Source: Acidobacteriota bacterium (GTDB lineage Bacteria; Acidobacteriota; Vicinamibacteria; Vicinamibacterales; Vicinamibacteraceae). From it: a stretch of 64,000 nucleotides of DNA. Position 1 is the first letter of the stretch; each line of letters begins with the position of its first letter. The position numbers and the translations under genes are program-made. The stretch lies in NCBI GenBank assembly GCA_023429845.1, contig JAEZCY010000114.1, positions 1 to 64,000 of the forward strand, given 5' to 3'. This document shows, one piece after another, positions 25,825 through 34,289 of the stretch. Below the pieces are notes generated by a model. The model saw only the letters and a list, made by a program, of their open reading frames with translations. It searched no databases and was not told the DNA's origin.

Positions 25825-25853
25825 GGTAGGGACGGCCGTCCCGGCCGTCCGGC
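25825..25853 (+). repeat. REP hairpin, copy 3 (right of the RAYT gene, inverted)
   Basis: GGTAG precedes arms GGACGGCCG (25830-25838) and CGGCCGTCC (25842-25850) around TCC. Geometry (9-3-9), the GGAC/GTCC base and the GGTAG foot match the reverse complement of copies 1 and 2, while the inner five pairs differ on both sides of the stem, so pairing is kept. Confidence 0.8.
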
Positions 25854-25900
25854 TGCACGGCCGGAGGTCGGCAGCAGCATGTCGTGGTGTGCGGCGTCAC

Positions 25901-28660
25901 TCACTCCGGGTCGCTGTGGTCGGCCTCGATGCCGAGCCGCTTCCGCTTGAGGAAGAGACCCTTGCGCGTGATCCCGAGACGGCGGGCGGTGTCGGTCTGG
26001 TTGTTGTGTGCGAGCCGCAGCGCGCGGGGGATGGCGGCTCGCTCCAGATCGTCGTACATCTCCTGCAGCGTCTGGTCGAGTCGCACGGTGACGGAGTTGG
26101 TCGCCGACCGCTCCACTGCGGACGTCTGTGGCACCGCTGCCGGCTGGCGAATCGTCTCGGATAACTGTTCGACACCCACGGTCTCGTTCTCGTCGCACAG
26201 GGCGACGATGCGCTTCAGCTCGTTCGTCAGCTGCCGCACGTTGCCGGGCCAGTCGTAGGCGGCGAGCCGCTCCAGCGCCTGTGGCGACAACTGCGGGATC
26301 AGTTTTCCGGCGTCCTTGGCGTGCTGTGTCAGGAAGTGATTCAGGAGCGTCGGGACCTCCTCGCGCCGCTCCCGCAATGGCGGGATGGTGAGCGACACGA
26401 CGTTGAGGCGGTAGTACAGATCCTCGCGGAAGCGCCCGTCCCTCACGAGCTTATCGAGCTGCGCGTTCGTGGCGGCGACGATGCGCACGTCAACGCGCTG
26501 CGGTCGTTCGCCGAGGGGCTGGATCTCGCCGCTTTCGAGGAAGCGCAACAGCTTCGGCTGGAGGTCCGGGCTCAGTTCGCCGATCTCGTCGATGAACAGC
26601 GTACCGCCCTCTGCCTCTCGAATCAGCCCCTTGGCGTCGGCGACGGCGCCGGTGAACGCGCCGCGGCGGTAGCCGAAGAGCTGTCCTTCGAGCATCTCGC
26701 GAGGCACGGCGGTGACGTTGACCGCGATGAATGGTTGCTGCGCGCGCCTCGAGAGCGCGTGTATCTCCTCGGCGATGACATCCTTCCCTGTGCCGGTCTC
26801 GCCACGAACCAAGACCGGAAGGTCCGTTCGAGCGACCTGGCGAACTTGATGAAGCAGTCGACGCATCGAGCTGGAGACGTATATGCCCCGCTTGGTCCCT
26901 ACGGCTGCGTCCAGCTCGAAGAAGTCGGACCACCCTCGCCCCGGTTCGCGCGTCGCTACCAACTGTGCCGCGAGCGCGGCCGCGCTGACCAGGAAGGACG
27001 TCCTCTGGCGTTCGGTGTGTGCATCCGGTAACCGCAGATCAACGTACGCATCGCCTTCTGAGTCGCGACCGCACCATACACGGGTACAACCGCCACTCGC
27101 GACCCTAGGATGTTGATCCGACGCCTGACAAAATGCGACAGCTTCAGCACCGACGCGGCGAGCGGCGTGAGCGAGTTCGCCGGCAAGTAAGCGTGGCAGT
27201 GGCGCCAGCGCAGCGAGAACTGAGGCGTCACTAGCGGCAACGACCGCTTGGTAGGACGAGCGGGCGCGAGGGTGAGCACGCGTCGCTGACGCGCCGGTTA
27301 TCGATCGTAATCGTCTGCTTCGACGGGCCTCGGTCCGCAATCCGCACGTCTTTAACACTCGTTCAGAACGACGCAGATGCACGCGCGCAACTGCTCCAAG
27401 GCCGAGAACTTGCGCAGCCACGCCCCTCGCGCGCTCCAACAGCGAGAGGACCTCCACCGATGGTGCATCTCCTGCCAAGGTCGTAGCTTCAGCGATCAAG
27501 GCGTGCGCCTCGGTCAGAGCGCGCTGCCGCAAAGCCATCTCCGCTTCTACGAGCAGCAGTCTGCACACCGAGTCGCGTGCGTGCCTCTGGTCACACCGGG
27601 ACCGTGCTGATTGAAGTGCGCGACGCGCCTCTTCTATGCCTCGAAGAGCTTCCAGTACGCGCGCTTGCGTTGGCACAGCTTCTATTGCCACCCAACTCGG
27701 TTGAAGTTCGGAATCCATCATCCCGAGAAACTCTTCGACTTCGCGGACAAGCCCGAGGGGTTTCCCGCGCTCCAGCGCCGCGGCAACGTAGGTCTCTAGA
27801 ACCGCCAGCCGAAATGTTGAGGGCAAGTTGGGGACGTCGAGTAGCTCCTTCGCCGTCCGTGAGGCGTGCTCGAGAGCCCCGGTCCGAAATTGCAACTGCG
27901 CAACGTTCGCCCGGCACAATCGCATGGTGACGACGCTGCCGGCGACCTCGGACGCAAGCAGCGCCTCCTTGGCTACAGAAGCTGCCGAGTCGTTCCGGCA
28001 CAGCAGGGCGAGCGTCGACGAGAGTGCTAGTTTCGTCCGCGCAAGGACCGCGTACTGCGGGTTCTTTTCGAGTATCTCCACGGCGCGGTCGAGATGCCGC
28101 TTGGCGGCTGTCAGGTTCCCGCTTTGCGCTTCCGCTTGTCCAACTCTGGAATGCAAGTCGGCGAGCAACCGAGGTTGATTGCTGCGAAGCACTAGCCGCT
28201 TCAGCTGATTGAGGCGATCGTGGGATTCGGCGCGCCCCCCGGCATGGTGGATGCACGTAAACAGGCGCAGTGAGCATCGCGCAGCCTCAGTGTAGTCACC
28301 AGCTTCCTCGGCTAAAGCGACTGCTGACGTAAGCAGCTCGATCGCGCCTGCACGATCTGCTCGGTCAATGCGAACAGTTGCCGCAACTCGGCGTGCGCCG
28401 GCGACAAGGCTAGGACTGCTGCCCTCCGCATGCTCAATCCCAGCCGCGAGCACCAATGACGCTTCGGGATCCCCACCCTCGTTCAACGCTTCGGCGAACG
28501 AAAGGGCAAGCGAGCGCTCCTCAGGAACCGACCTTCCCAAGACAACGAGGGCCGCACTGAAGCGGCCCTCGCGAAACATCTGGCGCGCGAGTTCGAGCGG
28601 ATGCTGCACGGTACCTGCTGGATGAGCTGGCAGGATACCGTTCGATCGAACTGCGCGCAA
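25901..28660 (-). CDS. Sigma-54-type transcription activator with TPR-like sensor region
   Basis: A 919-residue regulator. About 430 N-terminal residues are helical repeats of TPR type (FSAALVVLGRSVPEERSLALSFAEALNEGG, AKRHLDRAVEILEKNPQYAVLA), followed by a GAF-like stretch. The AAA+ domain carries Walker A GETGTGKD, the sigma-54 contact GAFTGA, Walker B GTLFIDEIGEL and RFREDLYYRLNV. A Fis-type helix-turn-helix ends the protein. No receiver domain is present, so the signal is presumably sensed by the repeats. It lies 11 bp after the subtilase on the same strand. The apparent start is TTG 28660; a later start is possible. The N-terminal half is visibly less GC-rich than its neighbours. Confidence 0.85.
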   Translation of the reverse strand: MRAVRSNGILPAHPAGTVQHPLELARQMFREGRFSAALVVLGRSVPEERSLALSFAEALNEGGDPEASLVLAAGIEHAEGSSPSLVAGARRVAATVRIDRADRAGAIELLTSAVALAEEAGDYTEAARCSLRLFTCIHHAGGRAESHDRLNQLKRLVLRSNQPRLLADLHSRVGQAEAQSGNLTAAKRHLDRAVEILEKNPQYAVLARTKLALSSTLALLCRNDSAASVAKEALLASEVAGSVVTMRLCRANVAQLQFRTGALEHASRTAKELLDVPNLPSTFRLAVLETYVAAALERGKPLGLVREVEEFLGMMDSELQPSWVAIEAVPTQARVLEALRGIEEARRALQSARSRCDQRHARDSVCRLLLVEAEMALRQRALTEAHALIAEATTLAGDAPSVEVLSLLERARGVAAQVLGLGAVARVHLRRSERVLKTCGLRTEARRSRRLRSITGASATRAHPRARSSYQAVVAASDASVLAALAPLPRLLAGELAHAARRVGAEAVAFCQASDQHPRVASGGCTRVWCGRDSEGDAYVDLRLPDAHTERQRTSFLVSAAALAAQLVATREPGRGWSDFFELDAAVGTKRGIYVSSSMRRLLHQVRQVARTDLPVLVRGETGTGKDVIAEEIHALSRRAQQPFIAVNVTAVPREMLEGQLFGYRRGAFTGAVADAKGLIREAEGGTLFIDEIGELSPDLQPKLLRFLESGEIQPLGERPQRVDVRIVAATNAQLDKLVRDGRFREDLYYRLNVVSLTIPPLRERREEVPTLLNHFLTQHAKDAGKLIPQLSPQALERLAAYDWPGNVRQLTNELKRIVALCDENETVGVEQLSETIRQPAAVPQTSAVERSATNSVTVRLDQTLQEMYDDLERAAIPRALRLAHNNQTDTARRLGITRKGLFLKRKRLGIEADHSDPE

Positions 28661-28671
28661 GATTGAATGGT

Positions 28672-30384
28672 CTAGTCGCCCCAGACGAGGGAGTCACCCC
28701 AGACGAGGGAGTCACCCCAGACGAGGCTGTCGCCCCACACTAGCGAATCACCCCACACCAGCGAGTCGCCCCACACGAGGCTGTCGCCCCAGACGAGCGA
28801 GTCGCCCCAGACGAGGCTGTCGCCCCACACCAGGGAGTCACCCCACACGAGGCTATCGCCCCAGACTAAAGAATCACCCCACACCAGGGAGTCGCCCCAG
28901 ACTAGGCTGTCGCCCCACACGAGGGAGTCGCCCCAGACGAGACTGCTCGCGTCCACCTTCGCGGCGAACGTGATCCCGCTGCGGTCGATGATCTCGCCTG
29001 CGATCTGCGTCTGCGGCAGTGCCGCGAACCCGGCGCGGGCGGCGGTGACCGCCGCTGCGAGGTTGACCTCGCCAGCGCCAGCCGCCGCCACCCCAGCATC
29101 GGCGACGCGGGCCGCCGTGAGCTGCAACACCGCCTTCACCTGGTGAGGCTTCAACGCCGGGTTCGCCTGCAGCACCAGCGCCGCTGCACCACTCACCATC
29201 CCGGCGGCCATGCTCGTGCCCGAGAGCTGCTGATACAGCGTGGTGCCAAGGCCGGTCCGCACCGCTCCCTTCTTCAACGCCAGCGTGCTCAGTTCCGCGC
29301 CCGCCGACAACACCCGCCGACCGGGGGCGGCCAGGTCAGGCTTCATGAACCCGTCGATCGCCGTCAGCCCCCGCGAGCTCCAGTCCGCGACGCGGTCGTC
29401 ACTGCGCGCCGCCGTGCCCATCGTGTCCACGGCGCCCACGGTGATCGCCGAGGGCGCGTTGCCAGGCGAGGTGATGCCGTCGCGAACGCGGGTGCCATCG
29501 GGCAGCGTGCCCCAGTTGCCCGCCGACGTGACCACCACCAGCCCTGCGCGACTCGCACGCTCCACGGCCTGCACCAGGGGATCGTCCACCCAGCTCTCGA
29601 GCACCGGCTTGCCAAGCGACAGGTTCACCACGCGCAACCGGTACGCGTCGCGGTTGGCGATCGCCCACTCGATCGCCGCGATGACGTCGCTCGTCGTGCC
29701 CCGCCCCTTCGAGTCCAGCACCCGCAGGTTGACGAGATGGGCGCCGGGCGCCACGCCGCTGAACCGACCCGCCCTCTTCGTCACGCTGCCGGCCGCGATG
29801 CCCGCCACGTGCGTGCCATGCCCATAGGCATCCACCCCGCGCTGCCACGACTCCACGAAATCCACCGAGGCCACCACGCGACCACGCAGTGACTCGTGCA
29901 ACACGGAGATGCCGGAATCGATCACCGCAATGCCGATGCCCTTGCCGTCCACGCCCGACAGCCCGAGCAGCCCCGCCCACGCCTGATCGGCGCCGAGCGC
30001 CACCACCTCGGTCGCCATGTGCGCCGCGACCGCTGCATCTTCTGCAACCACCGGAACTGCGGGATCGGCCGCGAGTCGCGCGAGCGTTGCAGAATCTGCA
30101 ACGCTGAGCACGGCGCCAGAGCCCAGCTGCTTGCGCACCACGAGCCCGTGCCGCGCCGCCAGCGCCCGCACCTGCGCCGGCGTCCCGCCCACGATCACAT
30201 GCCGCGCCCGCCCTGCCTGCACCGATTCGGCGAGCCCGCGCGAGAGCCGGGCACGGTGCCCCTGCGCCTGCAGCGGCGCCGCCAGGGACAGCATCGCGAA
30301 CGCGACAGAGACCCAGACGACCGTGCGGATGATGGATGCGCGCACAGAGGTACCGCGCAGCTCGAAAGAGCCGTGGAACAGCAT
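28672..30384 (-). CDS. Secreted subtilisin-like serine protease with C-terminal SLVWGD repeats
   Basis: A 570-residue S8 peptidase. The signal peptide VVWVSVAFAMLSLAAPLQAQG is followed by an inhibitor-like prodomain, then the catalytic domain with Asp156 (GIGIAVIDSGIS), His189 (YGHGTHVAGIAAG) and Ser391 (LSGTSMAAGMVSGAAALV), plus the SAGN oxyanion region. After VDAS the protein ends in fifteen perfect SLVWGD hexapeptides running to the stop. The hexapeptides may be a surface anchor, secretion signal or self-assembling beta stack. I chose ATG 30384, before the signal peptide, with TGGAG upstream; the frame continues to 30435. It is probably cotranscribed with the activator downstream. Confidence 0.9.
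   Translation of the reverse strand: MLFHGSFELRGTSVRASIIRTVVWVSVAFAMLSLAAPLQAQGHRARLSRGLAESVQAGRARHVIVGGTPAQVRALAARHGLVVRKQLGSGAVLSVADSATLARLAADPAVPVVAEDAAVAAHMATEVVALGADQAWAGLLGLSGVDGKGIGIAVIDSGISVLHESLRGRVVASVDFVESWQRGVDAYGHGTHVAGIAAGSVTKRAGRFSGVAPGAHLVNLRVLDSKGRGTTSDVIAAIEWAIANRDAYRLRVVNLSLGKPVLESWVDDPLVQAVERASRAGLVVVTSAGNWGTLPDGTRVRDGITSPGNAPSAITVGAVDTMGTAARSDDRVADWSSRGLTAIDGFMKPDLAAPGRRVLSAGAELSTLALKKGAVRTGLGTTLYQQLSGTSMAAGMVSGAAALVLQANPALKPHQVKAVLQLTAARVADAGVAAAGAGEVNLAAAVTAARAGFAALPQTQIAGEIIDRSGITFAAKVDASSLVWGDSLVWGDSLVWGDSLVWGDSLVWGDSLVWGDSLVWGDSLVWGDSLVWGDSLVWGDSLVWGDSLVWGDSLVWGDSLVWGDSLVWGD
28675..28944 (-). repeat. 15 tandem 18-bp units encoding SLVWGD
   Basis: Fifteen uninterrupted 18-bp units end directly at the subtilase stop codon. 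Units differ from one another at third codon positions (for example GGC/GGT, GTC/GTG, CTC/CTA, TCC/TCG), yet every copy encodes the same hexapeptide, which points to selection on the protein. Confidence 0.95.
30083..30105. repeat. Inverted repeat inside the subtilase gene
   Basis: AGCGTTGCAG (30083-30092) and CTGCAACGCT (30096-30105) are perfect inverted arms around AAT. A related TTGCAGAAATTGC lies in the upstream region near 30505. Possible operator or chance; in coding sequence. Confidence 0.5.
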
Positions 30385-30709
30385 CGTGGTGACTCCAGAG
30401 AAGATGACCGACGCCGGCGCTGGCACCCCGAACACCCGACGGCTCTCGCGCGTCGGGCAGGCACCAGGCTGCGGACACCCTCATCAATACACGCGCCGTG
30501 CCATGTTGCAGAAATTGCTATTAACGTTTTCCAGCGGTGGGACGAACGGGTGTGCAGGAATCACGAGCCCATGCCGACACACCGATAAAGGCGGGAATGC
30601 GACACTTCTGTAGCGGGCGCGCTCCGGGCGCGGCACTACACGCGTCAGGATCGACTTCGATCGACCGGCCAAGATCTTGGCCGGTCCAGCCAAGGACTTG
30701 CCCACCGGC
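30385..30709. other. Divergent intergenic region between subtilase and ABC transporter genes
   Basis: About 325 bp without a clear gene. It contains a hairpin with arms CCCGACG (30435-30441) and CGTCGGG (30451-30457), an AT-rich patch near 30500-30535 that could hold the subtilase promoter, and the 24-bp palindrome at 30663. I could not fix a promoter with confidence. Confidence 0.5.
30663..30686. promoter_or_regulatory. 24-bp perfect palindrome upstream of the ABC transporter
   Basis: Both 12-bp halves are exact inverted copies (half-site GACCGGCCAAGA). Its right half includes CTTGGC, which can pair instead with GCCAAG at 30690-30695. It lies 23 bp before ATG 30710: an operator, an mRNA switch or a terminator-like stem are possible. 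Confidence 0.55.
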
Positions 30710-32401
30710 ATGAAGCGACTCGTCTATCTCCCCGTGGCGCTCCTCGCCGCGGCGACCCTCTGGCTGCTCTATCGCGGCGGTCCGTGGCCCGCACACGACG
30801 AGTCCGCAACCGTCACTCTCGTCGCCACCCTGCGGGCGGAACCAAGCAGCTTCAACCGCCTGCTCGTACGCGACCGCCAGTCATTGGCAGTGAGCCAGCT
30901 CGTCCATGAGCCGTTGGTGCGCGTCAATCACGCGACCCAGGAACTCGAACCCGCGCTCGCCTCCTCCTGGACGGAACCCGAGCCGGGTCGGGTCGTCCGC
31001 CTGACGCTGCGTCCGGATGCCCGCTTCGCCGACGGGACGACCGTGACTGCCGACGACGTGGTGTTCTCCCTGGAGGCGGCCTATGACGATCGGGTCGCGA
31101 GCACGGTGGCCGGAACCCTCCTCGTGCAGGGAGAGCCGCTCACGGCCCGCGTCGTCGATGCCCACACCGTGGACCTCGTCTACCCGGCACCGCACGGCCC
31201 CGGACTGCGCCCGTTGCACGCGCTGCCCATCCTGCCGCGCGCCCGGTACGCCCCCACAATCGCCGAGGGCACATTCGAGAAGACGTGGGCCACCGATGCC
31301 GCCCCGGCCGGCATGGTAGGAGCAGGCCCGTTCATCGTCGATCGCCACGACCCAGGCGTGGCCGTGCACCTGAGGCGCAACCCGCATTACTGGCGCACGG
31401 CCGACGATGGGACGCCGTTGCCGCGCGTCCATGGAGTGCGGTTCGACATCGTGCCGTCGCAGGACGCGGAGATGCTGCGGCTGCGCAGTGGCGACGCCGA
31501 CGTGACGACCGCGGAATTGCGACCGGACGACCTCCCCGAGGCGCGAGCGCTCGCCGCGCAGGGGCAGCTACAGGTGTTCGACCTTGGCCCCTCGCTCGAG
31601 GCCGACATGCTGTGGTTCAACCTCGCCCCGGGCGACGAGAAGCGCGCCTGGCTGCGCCGGCGCGAGTTGCGCGAGGCGATTGCCCACGCGGTCGACCGCA
31701 CGGCGTTCGTCAATGCCGTGTATCGTGGCGCCGCCGTGCAGGCCTCGAGCATGATCACACCGGGCAACGTGGCCTGGCACGCTGGCGACATCCAGCCGCG
31801 TCCATTCTCGAAGGCACTCGCCGGCGAGTTGCTGGACCGGATCGGGGTCCGGGACCGGAACGGCGATGGCGTGCGCGAGGACGTCTACGGCACGCCGGCG
31901 TCATTCACCCTGCTCGTGCAGCAGGGCCACACGATACGCCAGCGCGCCGCGACCGTGCTGCAGGCAGCGCTGCGCGCCGTCGGCGTCCAGATGGACATCG
32001 CCACCGTGGACCCGCGCGGGCTGCAGGAACGCCTCGGCACGGGAGCCTACGAGGCCATGTACCACGCGCTGCCCGGCACCGACACCGACCCGTCGGGCCT
32101 GATGGAATTCTGGCTGTCGTCTGGCCGCTTCCATCTGTGGAACCCTGCACAGAGCTCACCGGCAACCGCGTGGGAAGCCGAGATCGACGACCTGATGATG
32201 CGTCAGCTGAAGCTGACCGATCCGCGGGCGCGGCGGGCGCTCGTGGTGCAGGCTCAGCAGATCGTCGATCGCGAGCTCCCGGTCATCGTCTTCGCCGTGC
32301 CTCGCGTCTACGTCGCGACGAGCAGACGCCTGACCCACGTACGGCCGGGATTGCTGTCGCCGCACGTCCTCTGGGACGCCGCGGCGCTCGGTGTGCACTG
32401 A
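30710..32401 (+). CDS. ABC transporter substrate-binding protein, family 5 (peptide/nickel type)
   Basis: A 563-residue exported binding protein. The N-terminal hydrophobic anchor KRLVYLPVALLAAATLWLL is followed by the family-5 pattern: QLVHEPLVRVNHATQELEPALASSW, VVRLTLRPDARFADGTTVTADDVVFSLEA, LREAIAHAVDRTAFVNAVYRGAAVQASS and the C-terminal GTDTDPSGLMEFW. These proteins capture oligopeptides or similar solutes for Dpp/Opp importers. Two permease genes follow directly. ATG 30710 is chosen because it begins the anchor; the open frame extends to 30677 through a palindrome that is more likely regulatory. Confidence 0.85.
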   Translation: MKRLVYLPVALLAAATLWLLYRGGPWPAHDESATVTLVATLRAEPSSFNRLLVRDRQSLAVSQLVHEPLVRVNHATQELEPALASSWTEPEPGRVVRLTLRPDARFADGTTVTADDVVFSLEAAYDDRVASTVAGTLLVQGEPLTARVVDAHTVDLVYPAPHGPGLRPLHALPILPRARYAPTIAEGTFEKTWATDAAPAGMVGAGPFIVDRHDPGVAVHLRRNPHYWRTADDGTPLPRVHGVRFDIVPSQDAEMLRLRSGDADVTTAELRPDDLPEARALAAQGQLQVFDLGPSLEADMLWFNLAPGDEKRAWLRRRELREAIAHAVDRTAFVNAVYRGAAVQASSMITPGNVAWHAGDIQPRPFSKALAGELLDRIGVRDRNGDGVREDVYGTPASFTLLVQQGHTIRQRAATVLQAALRAVGVQMDIATVDPRGLQERLGTGAYEAMYHALPGTDTDPSGLMEFWLSSGRFHLWNPAQSSPATAWEAEIDDLMMRQLKLTDPRARRALVVQAQQIVDRELPVIVFAVPRVYVATSRRLTHVRPGLLSPHVLWDAAALGVH

Positions 32402-32403
32402 CC

Positions 32404-33309
32404 ATGCTGCGTGCGCTCGCGGGACGCATCGTCTTCGCGGTGACGCTGGTGCTCGCTGCGTTCGTCGGCGTGTACGTGCTCACCGATCTGGCGCCCGGAG
32501 ACACCCTCGGCGACCGCGAGTTCGATCTGTCACCGCAGGCCGTCGCGCAGGAACGCGCCCGCCTCGGCCTCGACCAGCCACTGCCGGTGCGTGTGGGCAC
32601 GCGACTGGCGCGCCTCGCCGTCCTGGATCTCGGGACGTCCGTCAGGTACAACCGCCCCGTTGCTGCGCTCGTCCTCGAACGCGCGATTCCGACGCTGCAG
32701 GCTGGCGCCGCGGCGTTCGCGCTGGCGTTCGCGCTGGGCATTCCGGCCGGCGTGCTTGCGGCTCGCGCGCCTCGCACGGTCGTCCGCCGCGCGATTGCCA
32801 CGACGTCGATTGCCCTGCTGTCTCTGCCCGCGCTGGTGATCGCGCTGGTACTCACCGCGATCGGCTCCGCGGCTGGACTTCCAAGCTTCATCGTCATGGT
32901 CGTCGCGCTCGGCCTGCCTGCCGCCGCACTCTTCGAGCGGCTGCAGGCGCGTGCCATGGACGCGGCTTTGTCGCAGACATGCCTGCAGGCGGCACGGGCC
33001 CGCGGCGTTCCGCCGGTCCTGATCACCTGGCGGCATGCCTGGCCGCTGTCGCTGCCATCCGTGATCGGACTGGTCGGCGTCGTCGCGAGTCAGTTGCTCA
33101 GCGGGTCGCTGGCGATCGAACTGGTGACCGCGCGACCGGGTCTCGGCCGCCTGACGTTTCAGGCCCTGCTTGCACGTGATCTCGACCTGGCTGCCGGGTG
33201 CGCGGCCGCCGCGGCACTGATCGTGAGCGCCGCGACCCTTGTCGCAGATGCCGCGCAACTCTGGCTGGATCCGCGGCTCCTCGCGGAGCCCGCGGGATCT
33301 CCGCGGTGA
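32404..33309 (+). CDS. ABC transporter permease, DppB type
   Basis: A 301-residue inner-membrane permease. LAGRIVFAVTLVLAAFVGVYVLTDLAPGD is the usual DppB start, and RLGLDQPLPVRVGTRLARLAVLDLGTSVRYNRPV and the EAA-like ARARGVPPVLITWRHAWPLSLPSVIGL, which docks on the ATPase, are all present. About six membrane helices are visible. It starts 2 bp after the binding-protein stop and overlaps the next permease by 4 bp. Confidence 0.88.
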   Translation: MLRALAGRIVFAVTLVLAAFVGVYVLTDLAPGDTLGDREFDLSPQAVAQERARLGLDQPLPVRVGTRLARLAVLDLGTSVRYNRPVAALVLERAIPTLQAGAAAFALAFALGIPAGVLAARAPRTVVRRAIATTSIALLSLPALVIALVLTAIGSAAGLPSFIVMVVALGLPAAALFERLQARAMDAALSQTCLQAARARGVPPVLITWRHAWPLSLPSVIGLVGVVASQLLSGSLAIELVTARPGLGRLTFQALLARDLDLAAGCAAAAALIVSAATLVADAAQLWLDPRLLAEPAGSPR

Positions 33310-34244
33310 GCGCGCCGCGCCCCCGCCGGGCGGCTGGATGGCTGCTGCTCTCGGTCGTGGCGCTCGCCGCCGTGTGCGCGCCGTGGCTCGCGACCGGCGA
33401 CGTCGCCGCGCGGCACCCCGACCTGTCCCTTGCCCCTCCGTCACTGGCGGCACTCGAGATGGTGGAGCGCCTGCCGCCCACGTACCGACCAATCGACGGT
33501 CCGAGACCTCTCGCCTGGTTCGACGGCCGCCTCGTCGCCAGCGCCGACCCGCGTTCGCCGCTCCTTCCCCTTGGCAGCGACTCGCTCGGGCGCGATCAGT
33601 GGAGTCGCCTCGTGCACGGAGCCCGCTTGTCGCTCGGACTCGCCGCAGCGGGCCTGGCAGGCGCGCTGCTCGCTGGCGCGGCCGTCGGCCTGGTTGCCGG
33701 CGAGCGTGGCGGTCGGCTCGACACGGTGCTCATGCGCGTCGCCGACCTGTTCATCGCCTGGCCCGTGCTGTACGTGGTGCTCGTCCTCAGGGCCGCCCTG
33801 CCGCTGTCGCTGCCACTCGCTGCGACATTCCTGTTGATGGCCGGGGTCCTCGCGCTGGCCGGTTGGCCACTCGTCGCACGCGCGGTCCGCGCGGTCACCG
33901 TGGCGGAGCGGACACGCGAGTTCGTCCTGGCTGCCGAAGCGGCCGGTGCGTCGCGGCTCTGGATACTGCGACGACATCTCCTGCCGGCGGCGCTTCCGGT
34001 GATGGCGACCAAGGCGCTTCTCCTGTTGCCGAGCTTCATCCTCGCCGAGGCGACGCTCTCCTTCATCGGGTTCGGGTTTCCCGAACCGGCGCCGTCGTGG
34101 GGCACGATGCTGCGTGAGGTGTCCAGCGCGTTCGTGCTGCGGCAGGCGCCCTGGCTGCTCAGCCCCGCCGCGGCCATCGCCGTGGTCACGCTCGCCGTGA
34201 ACCTCATCGCCGACGCCGACGCCGACCCCACCCAGCGGGCGTGA
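33306..34244 (+). CDS. ABC transporter permease, DppC type
   Basis: A 312-residue permease partner of DppB. PLLPLGSDSLGRDQWSRLVHGARLSLGLA is the conserved DppC motif after the first membrane segment, and LAAEAAGASRLWILRRHLLPAALPVM is the EAA loop. FILAEATLSFIGFGFPEPAPSWGTML is also typical. GTG 33306 overlaps the preceding stop (GTGA). No ATPase (DppD/DppF) follows; the next gene is a DapA-family aldolase with its own promoter, so the ATPases must be shared or encoded elsewhere. Confidence 0.88.
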   Translation: MSAPRPRRAAGWLLLSVVALAAVCAPWLATGDVAARHPDLSLAPPSLAALEMVERLPPTYRPIDGPRPLAWFDGRLVASADPRSPLLPLGSDSLGRDQWSRLVHGARLSLGLAAAGLAGALLAGAAVGLVAGERGGRLDTVLMRVADLFIAWPVLYVVLVLRAALPLSLPLAATFLLMAGVLALAGWPLVARAVRAVTVAERTREFVLAAEAAGASRLWILRRHLLPAALPVMATKALLLLPSFILAEATLSFIGFGFPEPAPSWGTMLREVSSAFVLRQAPWLLSPAAAIAVVTLAVNLIADADADPTQRA

Positions 34245-34278
34245 CGGGCACCGGGAGGCGAGCGCCGTCGATGGCGCC

Positions 34279-34284
34279 TACAAT
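34279..34284 (+). promoter_or_regulatory. Putative -10 box (TACAAT) of the DapA-family gene
   Basis: TACAAT ends 5 nt before ATG 34290, with GCCGC between; a leaderless configuration starting a new transcript after the transporter genes. Confidence 0.6.
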
Positions 34285-34289
34285 GCCGC

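Larger units (their letters stand above)
25208..25853 (+). mobile_element. REP - RAYT - inverted REP unit
   Basis: The transposase gene is bracketed by REP copy 2 on the left and an inverted REP copy 3 on the right. This is the usual arrangement of REP-associated tyrosine transposases and their substrate hairpins. Such elements are usually immobile as a unit but disperse REPs. Confidence 0.75.

Noticed and set aside
26321..27031. Plus-strand ORF of 236 codons
   Set aside because: Lies opposite the AAA+ domain of the activator, whose Walker A, GAFTGA and Walker B motifs fix the coding strand.
28675..28944. CRISPR-like tandem repeats
   Set aside because: The 18-bp units are contiguous without spacers and are in-frame codons of the subtilase.
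30485..30520. Sigma-54 promoter (TGGCAC...TTG) upstream of the subtilase
   Set aside because: TGGCAC is present, but the GG-N10-GC spacing fails; not reported as a promoter.
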